A stretch of 64,000 nt of DNA, taken from NCBI RefSeq assembly GCF_006151805.1, contig NZ_VDDA01000016.1, positions 82,233-146,232 on the forward strand. Reading direction: 5' to 3'. The stretch is from Methylobacterium terricola (GTDB lineage Bacteria > Pseudomonadota > Alphaproteobacteria > Rhizobiales > Beijerinckiaceae). The notes beneath the pieces are model-generated. The model saw only the letters and a program-made list of their open reading frames with translations. It was not told where the DNA came from and did not search any database. This document shows positions 50,014 through 58,441 of the stretch, piece by piece. A program made the translations under genes and the position numbers. Each line of letters begins with the position of its first letter. Position 1 is the stretch's first letter.

Positions 50014-51150
50014 GTGCCCGCAGCCGGCCCCGTCGACCGCTCCTCATCGGAGGAGGCGGTGCAACCCGGCCTTCCGGCGCGCGTGGCCCATCTCTGGCGG
50101 GTGGCGGGCTTGCCGATCCCGCAGCACGCCTGGTTCTGGATCGGGATCCTGCTGCTCAGCGCCGGGGCGGGCCTGCTCTACGACGCGCTGTTCCAGAACG
50201 GCATCCCGCTGGTGGCGGCGATCCACGGCTTCTTCATCGGCGCCTGCGCGCTGCTGATGGAGCGCGGCACCCTGCTGCCGCAGCTGCAGGCGCGCCTGCG
50301 CCGCCTGCCGACCTTCCTCTACGTGCCGATCGCCGAGCTGGCCTATGTCGGCATGATCACCCTCGGCCACGCCACCGGCGGCATCATCGTGTGGAGCACC
50401 GGCCTCACCCCCGAGCCCTTCGCCGTGGCGGTGGTGCCGTCGCTGCGGGTGCTGGTCTACGCGCTGGCGGTCTCGGCCCTGCTGGTCTTCGTGGTGCGGA
50501 TGCGCGACCTCATCGGCGCCGAGGTCTTCGTCAACCTGCTGGTCGGGCGCTATCACCGGCCGGTCGAGGAGGAGCGCATCTTCCTGTTCGTCGACGTCGT
50601 CGGCTCGACCGCCTATGCCGAGACGCACGGTGCGCTCAAGACCCAGGCCTTCCTCGGCGCGGTCTTCGCGACGCTGGCCGAGCCGGTGCGCCGCTGCCAC
50701 GGCTCGACCGACGACTTCGTCGGCGACATGGCGATGATCACCTGGCCGATGGCCCGCGGCCTCCAGGGCGCGCGCTGCGTCGCCTGCGTGCTGGCGATCC
50801 AGGAGAGCCTGGCACGGGACGCTGCCGCCTGGCAGGAGCGCTTCGGCGCCGTGCCGCGCATCCGCGCCGCCCTGCATGGCGGGCCGGTGGTCACCGCCGA
50901 GGTCGGGGTCGACCGCCACAAGATCGCGTATTTCGGCGATGCCGTGAACGTGACCGCGCGGCTGGAAGCCTTGTGCCGCACCCTCGACGCGCCGGTGCTG
51001 ATCTCCGGCGATCTCCTGGCCAAACTGCCGCGCCTGCCCGATGGCGTGCGGGCGCGCGCCCTGGGCGAGCACGCGGTGCGCGGGCGCGACCAGGTCCTGG
51101 CGGTCGCCGCCCTCGAACACGCCCCGCGTGCCGGCCGCAGCGCAGCCTGA
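50014..51150 (+). CDS. membrane-bound class III adenylate/guanylate cyclase
   Basis: The product is about 378 aa. It has about four hydrophobic helices (FWIGILLLSAGAGLLYDAL, PLVAAIHGFFIGACALLM, FLYVPIAELAYVGMITLGH, VVPSLRVLVYALAVSALL), then a cyclase domain. Catalytic elements are FLFVDVVGSTAYAETHG (metal Asp), STDDFVGDMAMITWP, and IAYFGDAVNVTARLEAL. It makes cAMP or cGMP at the inner membrane. The start at GTG 50014 has AGGAG upstream. It is of the type with a multi-helix MASE-like sensor region and differs from the cytoplasmic cyclase at 27562. Confidence 0.85.
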   Translation: MPAAGPVDRSSSEEAVQPGLPARVAHLWRVAGLPIPQHAWFWIGILLLSAGAGLLYDALFQNGIPLVAAIHGFFIGACALLMERGTLLPQLQARLRRLPTFLYVPIAELAYVGMITLGHATGGIIVWSTGLTPEPFAVAVVPSLRVLVYALAVSALLVFVVRMRDLIGAEVFVNLLVGRYHRPVEEERIFLFVDVVGSTAYAETHGALKTQAFLGAVFATLAEPVRRCHGSTDDFVGDMAMITWPMARGLQGARCVACVLAIQESLARDAAAWQERFGAVPRIRAALHGGPVVTAEVGVDRHKIAYFGDAVNVTARLEALCRTLDAPVLISGDLLAKLPRLPDGVRARALGEHAVRGRDQVLAVAALEHAPRAGRSAA

Positions 51151-51812
51151 ACATCGTACCGACCGGTCTGCACACCAATATCGATCTTTTATTACCTTTG
51201 GTCATCGGCGACGATGATCAGTCGTTCGCGAGAATTTTGCAGGACAAGAGACACCTGCACTGTCAAATCTGAACGCAACAGCGCAGCTAAACTATGGGAC
51301 TCAATTCCGTCGGCGCGAAAGCGCTGCGCTGCCGGATATCGTCCGCAGCCCACGAGCGATCCACTCGCGCGTGATGGAATTGAGTAAAAATTTATACGGG
51401 TATAATATTTGATAAATGCCTCAGCATCTCACGGTTGCTGCCCTCCGCGATGGCCCTGCTACCGGCCAACATGAATGAGCGATAAATGTTCTTACTTTCG
51501 TCCCCAAGGTGCTGCATCAAATCGGAAGGCATCAGCCAAAGAGGATGGCGCCCCGACGCCACGATCGCGCGAGTTGGGACGCCCTACCGCCAACGCTGAA
51601 TTCAGCACAACCCCCGACACAACCGGCCTCAACAAGAACTTCGCACGGCCGTTGACCGAAGGCGGCGGTCGGTTCTTTTTCCGCTTGCAGTCCTGGCGCC
51701 GACATCATAGTTGCACTCTGAAGCCAAGACAGGCCAGCCCTACAGCATCAGGAGCACCGGGTGGGTATGTCCGAGCGTCTCGCGAATCTATCCTGACCAG
51801 AAGGCCGACCTG
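51151..51812. other. intergenic region upstream of the MucR gene
   Basis: 662 bp with no supported gene. The first about 270 bp are AT-rich (ATAAAAATTTATACGG-like). The remainder is mixed. It is unusually long for this window and likely holds the MucR regulator's own control region; MucR/Ros proteins bind AT-rich DNA and regulate themselves. No clear promoter is assigned. Confidence 0.5.
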
Positions 51813-52244
51813 ATGAATGAGAGTGAGGCGTCGACGACCTATATCGAGCTCGCCGCAGATATCGTGGCGGCTTTCGTGAGCAACAACTCGGTCCCGGTCG
51901 CCGACCTGCCGGCCCTGATCACCTCGGTCCATTCCGCCTTGGGCGGCCTCGTCAACGGCTCGGCGGCCGTTCAGGCCGAGCCGTTGACCCCGGCGGTCCC
52001 GATCAAGAGATCGATCATGCCAGACTATCTCGTCTGCCTCGAGGATGGCAAAAAGTTCAAGTCGCTGAAGCGCCACCTGCGCACCCGCTACGGGCTGTCG
52101 CCGGAGGATTATCGGGCGCGCTGGAACCTGTCGCCCGACTATCCGATGGTGGCGCCCAACTACGCGGCGGCCCGCTCGGAACTGGCAAAGACGATGGGAT
52201 TGGGGCAACAGCGGCGCAAATCGCAGCGCGGTGCGGCGGAATAA
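51813..52244 (+). CDS. MucR/Ros-family regulator lacking the Ros zinc ligands
   Basis: The product is 143 aa, starting MNESEASTTYIELAADIVAA. The DNA-binding C-terminal region has YLVCLEDGKKFKSLKRHLRT then GLSPEDYRARWNLSPDYPMV. In Ros the zinc is bound by two Cys and two His of CLECGG...KRHLTTHH; here the second Cys is Asp and the second His position is Arg/Tyr (KRHLRTRY). Zinc-free Ros homologues (such as the Ml proteins of Mesorhizobium) are known, so the fold can survive. These regulators bind AT-rich promoters for exopolysaccharide and motility genes. Confidence 0.9.
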   Translation: MNESEASTTYIELAADIVAAFVSNNSVPVADLPALITSVHSALGGLVNGSAAVQAEPLTPAVPIKRSIMPDYLVCLEDGKKFKSLKRHLRTRYGLSPEDYRARWNLSPDYPMVAPNYAAARSELAKTMGLGQQRRKSQRGAAE

Positions 52245-52292
52245 TCGATTGGCCGGGTGGATGCGGGCCTTACCGGCGGTGAGCCGGAAAGG

Positions 52293-52313
52293 CTCCGGAC
52301 GTCACATCCGGAG
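52293..52313 (+). terminator. hairpin between MucR and the DUF1194 gene
   Basis: Stem CTCCGGA / TCCGGAG with a 7-nt loop, 49 nt after the MucR stop. It is the likely bidirectional transcript end of two convergent genes. Confidence 0.4.
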
Positions 52314-52332
52314 ATTGCAATTCCCGGGCACC

Positions 52333-53127
52333 CTAATCCCAGTCGGGATTGGGGCGCTCGCCGATGAAGCAATTGGCCCGGGGCTCTCCCTGCGCCCGCT
52401 GCAGCAGCGGCGCGGGCTCGCGGCCCGCCACCTCGCGGATGATCTTGGTGCGGATCGCGGCGGCGAACTGGTCGCGCTCGCGCACCGGCACCATGAAGCT
52501 GCCGCTGCCGCCGATGACGCAGTCGCGGTAATAGAGGTCGAGGTCCTTGATGTCCCAGGGCCCGCTCGGCTCGCGGATCATCAGGGGCAGGCCGTTGATG
52601 ACGATGCCCTGACGGACGGCGTCATCGCGGGCCTTGGTCACCGCCCGGCCCTGGTTGTTCGGACCGTCGCCCGAGACGTCGATCACCCGCCGCGTCGCCT
52701 CGAAGCCGCTGCCGGCGAGCAGGCCGGCGGAGAAGTCGATGGCGCTGGCGATCGAGGTCCAGGTCGAGCGCCGGGGCGGGCTCTGGCCCAGCCGCTCGGC
52801 GAAGCCGGTCGCCTCCTCGGGCCCGGCGATCAGCGTCCAGGGCACCACGACCCGCTGGTTGCCGACCCCCGCCCACTCGACATAGGTGACGGCGATGCGC
52901 CCGACCATGCCCTGGCGGATCGCCTGGTGCACCGCCGGATTGCGGAACGCCTCGACATAGCCGTCCCGCTGCACCGACTGCTCGTCGCTGGTCATCGACA
53001 GGGACACGTCGACGGCGAGCACCAGGGCCACGTCGACCTCGACCGGGTCGCCCCCGGCCCGGACGGGGGGGCCGGCCGCGACCGCGACGACCAGGCAGGC
53101 GAGAAGCGCGACCACGCGTGATCTCAT
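52333..53127 (-). CDS. DUF1194 vWA-like secreted protein
   Basis: The product is 264 aa. A signal peptide (VVALLACLVVAVAAGPPVRA) precedes a vWA-type domain with the MIDAS element LVLAVDVSLSM, later VIDVSGDGPNNQG and VINGLPLMI. DUF1194 proteins belong to the vWA family and are found in alphaproteobacteria. The role is unknown; a metal-dependent protein interaction in the periplasm is inferred. It is convergent with the MucR gene. Confidence 0.88.
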   Translation of the reverse strand: MRSRVVALLACLVVAVAAGPPVRAGGDPVEVDVALVLAVDVSLSMTSDEQSVQRDGYVEAFRNPAVHQAIRQGMVGRIAVTYVEWAGVGNQRVVVPWTLIAGPEEATGFAERLGQSPPRRSTWTSIASAIDFSAGLLAGSGFEATRRVIDVSGDGPNNQGRAVTKARDDAVRQGIVINGLPLMIREPSGPWDIKDLDLYYRDCVIGGSGSFMVPVRERDQFAAAIRTKIIREVAGREPAPLLQRAQGEPRANCFIGERPNPDWD

Positions 53128-53405
53128 CCGGGCACTCCCGTGCGCCGGCCCGGCTTGGGCTCCGGCGGCAAGCCAGGATCGGATGCCCGGCGGCCCGAAC
53201 GCAAGCGCCGCGAAGGCCTTGCCTCGACACGCTCGCGTGAGGCGCCGCCTGCCGCCGTCGTGGCGGGCGGCGCGCCCGGCCCGGGACGAGGCCGAGCCTT
53301 TGCTGTGGACGAGCCTCGGGAAGGACGGTGTCTTAGGCTGGGGACAACGCGGCCCGCCGAGAGTCCGGACCGTCCGGCCGCGTCCTGCGGCGCGAGAGGT
53401 TCCCG

Positions 53406-54173
53406 ATGCCCCGCCCGTCCAGCCTCGCCGATCGCCTGTTCTGGCCCATCCTGGCCGGGGGTGCGGCGAGCCTGTGGTTCGGGCCGAAGGCGCTCGCGAT
53501 CGCCGGCCTGGTGGTGCTGGCGCTGGTCGTCCACCGGCTCGGGCGCGGCGGCCGGTTCCGGCGGCGGGTCCGGGCCATCGCCCGGCGTCACGCCGAGACC
53601 CTGGCCCTGCGCCGGCGGCAGGAAAGCTACGTCGACCCTTACGGCAACGAGATCCTCGACGGCTGGCTGCGCGAGCGCAGCTACTTCGCCGAGCGCACGG
53701 TGCTGCCGCGCCTCGAGGCTGCGGGCTACGGCGACCTGGCGGAGGCGCGCTGGGACGAGATCCTGGATATCGTCGAGGCGGCGTCCTTGAGCGTCGGTCT
53801 CCCCGACGAAGCGGACACGCTGCCGGAGGACGGCATCGCCTATGAGCGCTACTGCGCCGCCCTGCTCGAACGGGCCGGCTGGGAGGCGCACACCACGAAG
53901 GCGGCGGGCGACCAGGGGGCGGACGTGGTGGCGGAGCGGGACGGCCTGCGGCTGGTCGTGCAGTGCAAGCGCTACGCGAAGCCGGTCGGCAACGGCGCGG
54001 TGCAGGAGGTGGTGGCGGCCCGCAGCTACTGGAACGCCGACTGCGCTGCCGTGGTGTCGAATGCCGGGTTCACGCCGGCGGCGCGCAAGCTCGCGGCGGC
54101 GACGGACGTGTGGCTGCTGCACCATGACGCGCTGGCGGAGCTCGGGGCGCGGCCGAGCGGGCGGGCGCGATGA
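53406..54173 (+). CDS. membrane-anchored Mrr-like restriction endonuclease family protein
   Basis: The product is 255 aa. Two N-terminal hydrophobic stretches (FWPILAGGAASLWFGPKAL, AIAGLVVLALVVHRLG) are followed by a basic helix and the Mrr_cat domain. The PD-(D/E)xK-like catalytic part is GDQGADVVAERD then LRLVVQCKRYAKPVGNGAV, with the QxK of the Mrr type. Membrane-tethered Mrr-like proteins are widespread and mostly uncharacterised; no methylase or specificity partner is adjacent. It is divergent from the DUF1194 gene over 278 bp. Confidence 0.85.
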   Translation: MPRPSSLADRLFWPILAGGAASLWFGPKALAIAGLVVLALVVHRLGRGGRFRRRVRAIARRHAETLALRRRQESYVDPYGNEILDGWLRERSYFAERTVLPRLEAAGYGDLAEARWDEILDIVEAASLSVGLPDEADTLPEDGIAYERYCAALLERAGWEAHTTKAAGDQGADVVAERDGLRLVVQCKRYAKPVGNGAVQEVVAARSYWNADCAAVVSNAGFTPAARKLAAATDVWLLHHDALAELGARPSGRAR

Positions 54174-54245
54174 GCCCGGGCACGACGCTCGGGGACACGA
54201 GCCCGGGGGAGGCGCGACCGGCCGAGGCTCCCGGCCGACCAAGGC

Positions 54246-54452
54246 TTACCGCGGCAGGGCGCAGAGGTTCCAGATCCGCTTGAATTCCCGCTGGGCGCGC
54301 TCGCGCTGTTCCTCGATCGACTGGCGGTCCGAACGGACGGCCGACGCGCCGGAGGTGGTCCCGGCCTCGTCGAGGGGAGCCGGCCCGTTGGCGCCGAGCA
54401 GCGCCGGCGACCGGCCCATCGGGCGGGGCTGCATCGAGACCGTCGCCATCAT
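54246..54452 (-). CDS. small hypothetical protein
   Basis: The product is about 68 aa (starts MMATVSMQPRPMGRSPALLG). The C-terminal helix SIEEQRERAQREFKRIWNLC is charged. GGAGG 5 nt before the ATG pair supports a real start. No family is recognised. It is convergent with the Mrr-like gene. Confidence 0.6.
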   Translation of the reverse strand: MMATVSMQPRPMGRSPALLGANGPAPLDEAGTTSGASAVRSDRQSIEEQRERAQREFKRIWNLCALPR

Positions 54453-54675
54453 TGTTTCCTCCGCATTGCTCTTGTTATGATCGATCCTGCGTCGTCCGCA
54501 GCCCCGATGCAATGGCCCTCGTCTCAGAAATAAGTCCGGCCCGCCCTCGTTCCGCCCAATCCGGGGGCGGCCGCGATGAATGCCTAGGCAGAAACCGCGG
54601 CCGGCTTCGCCGCACCGGCCGCGCCCTGCCCATGGTCCGGGCACCGGCGGCGAGGTATCCGGGATCCGGACGAGG

Positions 54676-55446
54676 ATGACCGGCCTGCACCGCCTCGCCA
54701 CCCTGCCCGGCCTCGCGGTCCGCAGCGTCGTCGGGCTGGTCTACCCGCCGAGCTGCATCGCCTGCGGGGCCGCCACGGCGGTGCCGCACGCGCTCTGCGC
54801 CGGCTGCTGGAGCGAGATGCGCTTCATCGAGCGGCCGTATTGCGAGCGGCTCGGCACGCCGTTCTCCGTCGATCTCGGGACGCCGGGCCTGCTCTCGCCG
54901 TCGGCCCTGGCCGATCCGCCGGTCTATCAGCGCGCCCGCGCGGTGGCGCGCTACGACGCGGCGGCGCGGCGGCTGGTGCAGCGGCTGAAATACGAGGATC
55001 GCCTCGATCTTGCCGGAGCGCTCGGGGCGATGATGGCGCGGGCGGGCGCCGAGCTCGTGGCCGAGGCCGACCTGGCGGTGCCGGTGCCGCTCTGGCGCTG
55101 GCGGCTGTGGCGGCGGCGCTTCAACCAGGCCGCCCTGCTCGCCCGGAGCGCGACCCGCGGCAGCGGCGTCCCCCTGGCACCGGAGCTGCTGGCCCGGGTA
55201 CGTCGCACCCGCCAGCAGGTGGGCCTGAGCCGCGCCGCCCGTGCGGAGAACCTGCAGGGCGCCTTCCGGGTGCCGGAGGCGGCGCGGCCGCGGCTCCTCG
55301 GCCGGCGGGTCCTCCTCGTCGACGACGTGCTGACCACCGGCGCGACGGCGAACGCCGCCGCCCGGGCGCTGTTGCGCGGCGGGGCGGCGGCGGTCGACGT
55401 GCTGGTCTTCGCCCGCGTGGTGAGCGACGGGCGCGACGTGGGCTAG
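54676..55446 (+). CDS. ComF-family phosphoribosyltransferase-like protein
   Basis: The product is 256 aa. The N-terminal CIACG/CAGCW zinc-ribbon pair lies near residues 27-46. The phosphoribosyltransferase domain has the PRPP-loop motif VLLVDDVLTTGATANAAARA. ComF proteins are linked to DNA uptake and repair in other bacteria, and the biochemical activity is unproven. The ATG at 54676 is chosen because the longer frame adds unconserved residues. Confidence 0.9.
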   Translation: MTGLHRLATLPGLAVRSVVGLVYPPSCIACGAATAVPHALCAGCWSEMRFIERPYCERLGTPFSVDLGTPGLLSPSALADPPVYQRARAVARYDAAARRLVQRLKYEDRLDLAGALGAMMARAGAELVAEADLAVPVPLWRWRLWRRRFNQAALLARSATRGSGVPLAPELLARVRRTRQQVGLSRAARAENLQGAFRVPEAARPRLLGRRVLLVDDVLTTGATANAAARALLRGGAAAVDVLVFARVVSDGRDVG

Positions 55447-55551
55447 CGCCGTGTTCCGGCGAAGCGGATACCGGTTCGTCGCAGACAGGGCGGCAGGTTC
55501 AGACACCGAGAGCGTCGCCCGACTGCAGGGCGATCGGGCGACGCTCTCGGA

Positions 55552-56814
55552 TCAGGCGCGCTGGACGCCGCCGATCGGGCCCTCCGCGGCGGCCTGCGGC
55601 GGCCTGGTCGCTTCCAGGACCTTGCCGCGGGGACCGACCCAGGCGCCGACCCACTTGCGCGACCACAGGGCGAGGCAGCCGAGCACCACGGCGGTGAAGG
55701 CGGCGTAGAACAGGAAGCCGGTGGCGAAGCCGCCGGTATACTGCTTCGACAGGCCCATGGCGTTGGGCAGGATGGCGCCGCCGAGGGCCCCCACCTCGCC
55801 GATCATCGAGCCCGCCACCGCGGTGTTGTTCGGCCAGCGCAGGGGAACGAGCTGGAACAGCGCGCCGTTGCCGGCGCCGAGCGCCGCGAAGCAGAACATG
55901 AACAGGATCGTGGTGACGAGGAGCGTCGGCGCCGCGGTCAGCATCAGGAACGAGCCGACGGCGGCGAGCAGCACCACGGTCAGCACCAGGATGCCGCCGA
56001 TCCGGTCGGCGAAGTAGCCGCCGAGGATGCGGATGCCGGAGCCCATCAGGGCGGCCAGCATGGTCAGCCGCCCGGCCTCGATCTTGGTGACGGCGAACTG
56101 CTCGTAGAAGAAGGTCGGCAGGAAGTTCGACAGGCCGATGAACCCGCCGAAGGTGATGACGTAGATCAGGTTGAACGCCCAGCCGTCCTTCTCGAACAGG
56201 CAGGAGACGTGTTGCTTGAAGCTCTGGTGCTCGCGGTCCGGCGGCTCCTTGGCGAAGACCACCATCACGATGAGCGGGATCAGCATGAACACGCCGGCGA
56301 AGCCGTAGACTGCCTGCCAGCCATAGGCCTGGGCGAGCGGCGGCGCGAACAGCACGGCGAGGACAGTGCCGGAGTTGCCGGCCCCGGCGATGCCCATCGC
56401 CAGACCCTTGTGCTCCGGCGGGAACCAGCCCGAGCCGAGGGAGAGCGCGACGCCGAACGAGGCACCGGCGATGCCGAGCAGCACGCCCATGGCGAGCACG
56501 TCGTTGAACGAGTGCACCAGGAAGAAGCCGTAGGCCATCGCCAGGATGATCAGCGTCATCTCGGTGATCGCGGCGTTCTTGCGCCCGATATACTGGGCGA
56601 GCACGCCGAGGGGGAAGCGCATGATCGCGCCGGCCAGGATCGGCAGCGAGATCATGAAGCCGGTCTGGGCCGGCGTGAGCTTGTAGGTCTCGGTGATGAA
56701 CGGGCCCATCGCGCCGTTCAGCACCCAGATCGCGAAGCAGAAATCGAAGTACAGGAACGCAGCGAACAGGGTCGGGGGATGACCCGACTTCATGACGGTC
56801 TTGAAACTGGCCAT
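55552..56814 (-). CDS. NarK-type nitrate/nitrite transporter
   Basis: The product is 420 aa with 12 predicted helices. It opens TLFAAFLYFDFCFAIWVLNG and has the NNP-family signature GIAGAGNSGTVLAVLFAPPL and ALGAGNGALFQLVPLRWPN. It transports nitrate or nitrite across the inner membrane. No nitrate-reductase or nirBD gene is in the window, so the assimilatory partners lie elsewhere. The ATG is at 56814. Confidence 0.92.
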   Translation of the reverse strand: MASFKTVMKSGHPPTLFAAFLYFDFCFAIWVLNGAMGPFITETYKLTPAQTGFMISLPILAGAIMRFPLGVLAQYIGRKNAAITEMTLIILAMAYGFFLVHSFNDVLAMGVLLGIAGASFGVALSLGSGWFPPEHKGLAMGIAGAGNSGTVLAVLFAPPLAQAYGWQAVYGFAGVFMLIPLIVMVVFAKEPPDREHQSFKQHVSCLFEKDGWAFNLIYVITFGGFIGLSNFLPTFFYEQFAVTKIEAGRLTMLAALMGSGIRILGGYFADRIGGILVLTVVLLAAVGSFLMLTAAPTLLVTTILFMFCFAALGAGNGALFQLVPLRWPNNTAVAGSMIGEVGALGGAILPNAMGLSKQYTGGFATGFLFYAAFTAVVLGCLALWSRKWVGAWVGPRGKVLEATRPPQAAAEGPIGGVQRA

Positions 56815-57088
56815 ATCGGAGCCTCACGCACAGCCCCCGCGGGGGGTCTTCGACGCGCTTCAGGGCGAGGATCGCGGAGGCCGGGCCATTCCGGCGACGA
56901 TCCTCAGTCTGTCGGACATCCCTGTCCAAGGCTCGGGCGTCTTTGCCCCGCGGGCCGTGAGGCCAGCCTGCGAGAGGACTAGCAGCTTCTGTGCCAACCT
57001 TGCGGCGGGGGCCGGGTCTTCGCCCGGTCCCCGCGCCTGCCTCAAAGGCAGGCAAGTCCTGGTGCCGCGAAGGGCAGCGCGACGGCGA

Positions 57089-57283
57089 TCACACCGTCAC
57101 GTCGAGCACCCGTCCCTGCCCCGGCGGTGCGGGGGGCTGTGCGGCCTGGGCGACGAGGCCGGCGACCGAGCGCTCGGCGTCGATCTGGCGCCGGGCCGAG
57201 AGAATCGCGACCTGCTGGCTGAAGGCGGTGCCCTGCCGGGTCAGGGCACCGATGGCGCCGGAGGCGGTGCTGGGTGCTGTCAT
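57089..57283 (-). CDS. small protein of YjfB-motility-like pattern
   Basis: The product is 64 aa (starts MTAPSTASGAIGALTRQGTA). An AFSQQVAILSARRQIDAERS helix and the ending GRVLDVTV resemble the YjfB putative motility family. It has no signal peptide. The family call is tentative because so few residues are conserved. Confidence 0.5.
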   Translation of the reverse strand: MTAPSTASGAIGALTRQGTAFSQQVAILSARRQIDAERSVAGLVAQAAQPPAPPGQGRVLDVTV

Positions 57284-57326
57284 GGATCGCAGCCTGCGCC
57301 CGTCCCCTGACCGGACCGTGAAGACG

Positions 57327-57995
57327 TCAGCTCAAAAGCTGGTTCATCCGGGCGAGCGCCGCGGCGAAGCCGGCGAGCGGCACCGTGATGGTCTCGGCCT
57401 CGCCGTTGGGCTTGGTGCCGGTGACGCGCAGGTTCACGGCGGTCTTCATCGCGTCGGTGGCGACGGTCGGGAAGCTGATCGGCACGATGCAGCCTGCCTG
57501 GACGCAGGAGGTGTAGGGCGCGCCCTTGCCCAGCGTCGCATCGTCGAGCTTGAAGGTCACGCCCGGATCGATCGACAGGCCGAGCGGCATCAGCATGAGG
57601 CCGTTGCTGCGCCCGTCCTGCGGGGCGTTGAGCTCGATGCTGAAGCGGCGCTGCCCGGTCTGGGCAACCCCTTGCGCCTGAGACAGCTGGCACTGGCGCT
57701 TCTCGTTCTCGCGGGTGCAGCTAATGGTCCAGTCGCCGTAGACCTCGCTCACGGCGCTGGCGCCGTTGGGCCAGGCACCGTTGGGAGCGGTCACGGCGGC
57801 GGGCGCGGCCTCGGCCTTCGGGGCCGGGGCGGGCTTCGGCGCCGGGCGGCGCGGGGCGGCCTTGTGCGCGGGCTTGGGGGCCGGAGCCTCCGCCGCCGGC
57901 GCCTCGCCGGCCGGCTCCTCCTGGGCGCGGGCGGGCGCGGCGAGGAACAGGCTGAGGACCAGCAGGCTGGCGAGGGACGGGCGGCAGGGCGGCAT
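57327..57995 (-). CDS. IalB-family (invasion-associated locus B) protein
   Basis: The product is 222 aa. A signal peptide (LLVLSLFLAAPARAQEE) is followed by an Ala/Pro/Lys-rich linker, then the IalB domain starting VYGDWTISCTRENEKRQCQL. Other domain blocks are RRFSIELNAPQDGRSNGLML and PYTSCVQAGCIVPISF, with conserved Cys pairs. IalB-like proteins are periplasmic; in Bartonella they affect invasion, but elsewhere the role is unknown. The gene lies between the YjfB-like ORF and a 428-bp spacer before zwf. Confidence 0.88.
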   Translation of the reverse strand: MPPCRPSLASLLVLSLFLAAPARAQEEPAGEAPAAEAPAPKPAHKAAPRRPAPKPAPAPKAEAAPAAVTAPNGAWPNGASAVSEVYGDWTISCTRENEKRQCQLSQAQGVAQTGQRRFSIELNAPQDGRSNGLMLMPLGLSIDPGVTFKLDDATLGKGAPYTSCVQAGCIVPISFPTVATDAMKTAVNLRVTGTKPNGEAETITVPLAGFAAALARMNQLLS

Positions 57996-58423
57996 GACGA
58001 AATTCCTCGGCGCCCATCCGCGCCGGGGCAGCGGAACGGGCCTTTGTCTCGCGGCTCCTCTAGAGCCATGAGCGCCGGAAGGGAAGCCGCGGCAGCGCCG
58101 GCTCCACCGCCATGCCCTTGAGATATCTTAGGATTATTCCAATTCCTCTTCGTCGGGCCGGGACCGGATGAGGATGATGGGGATGACGCCCTCCTGGTGG
58201 TTCCGGGGCCGCGGAGGGGAGCCTGGCCTCCAGAACCGCAGGTGTCTCAAGCAGATGCGAGCCGCGTTCCGCGTCATCGTCGTCCCACGGCGCACCTGAA
58301 TTCCGGGCGCCGCGGCGCGGGCCCGGACCGACACGGCGAGTTGCCGATGGCTGCGATCGCGCGCCCCGGCCGCTGCCCCGCCCCCGATCGGCGCTCCGCC
58401 GAGATCCTCATGCCGATCGGCGT
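57996..58423. other. spacer between the IalB gene and zwf
   Basis: No supported gene. The region ends with a 29-bp direct repeat whose second copy overlaps the zwf stop. No promoter or terminator is certain. Confidence 0.5.
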
Positions 58424-58441
58424 TCAGCCGAGATCCTCATG
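58384..58441. repeat. 29-bp direct duplication spanning the zwf 3' end
   Basis: Two adjacent units, 58384-58412 and 58413-58441, differ by three bases around CTCCG versus TTCAG. The second includes the zwf stop (58424-58426). A simple tandem duplication of the gene end left the extra copy outside the frame. Confidence 0.85.
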
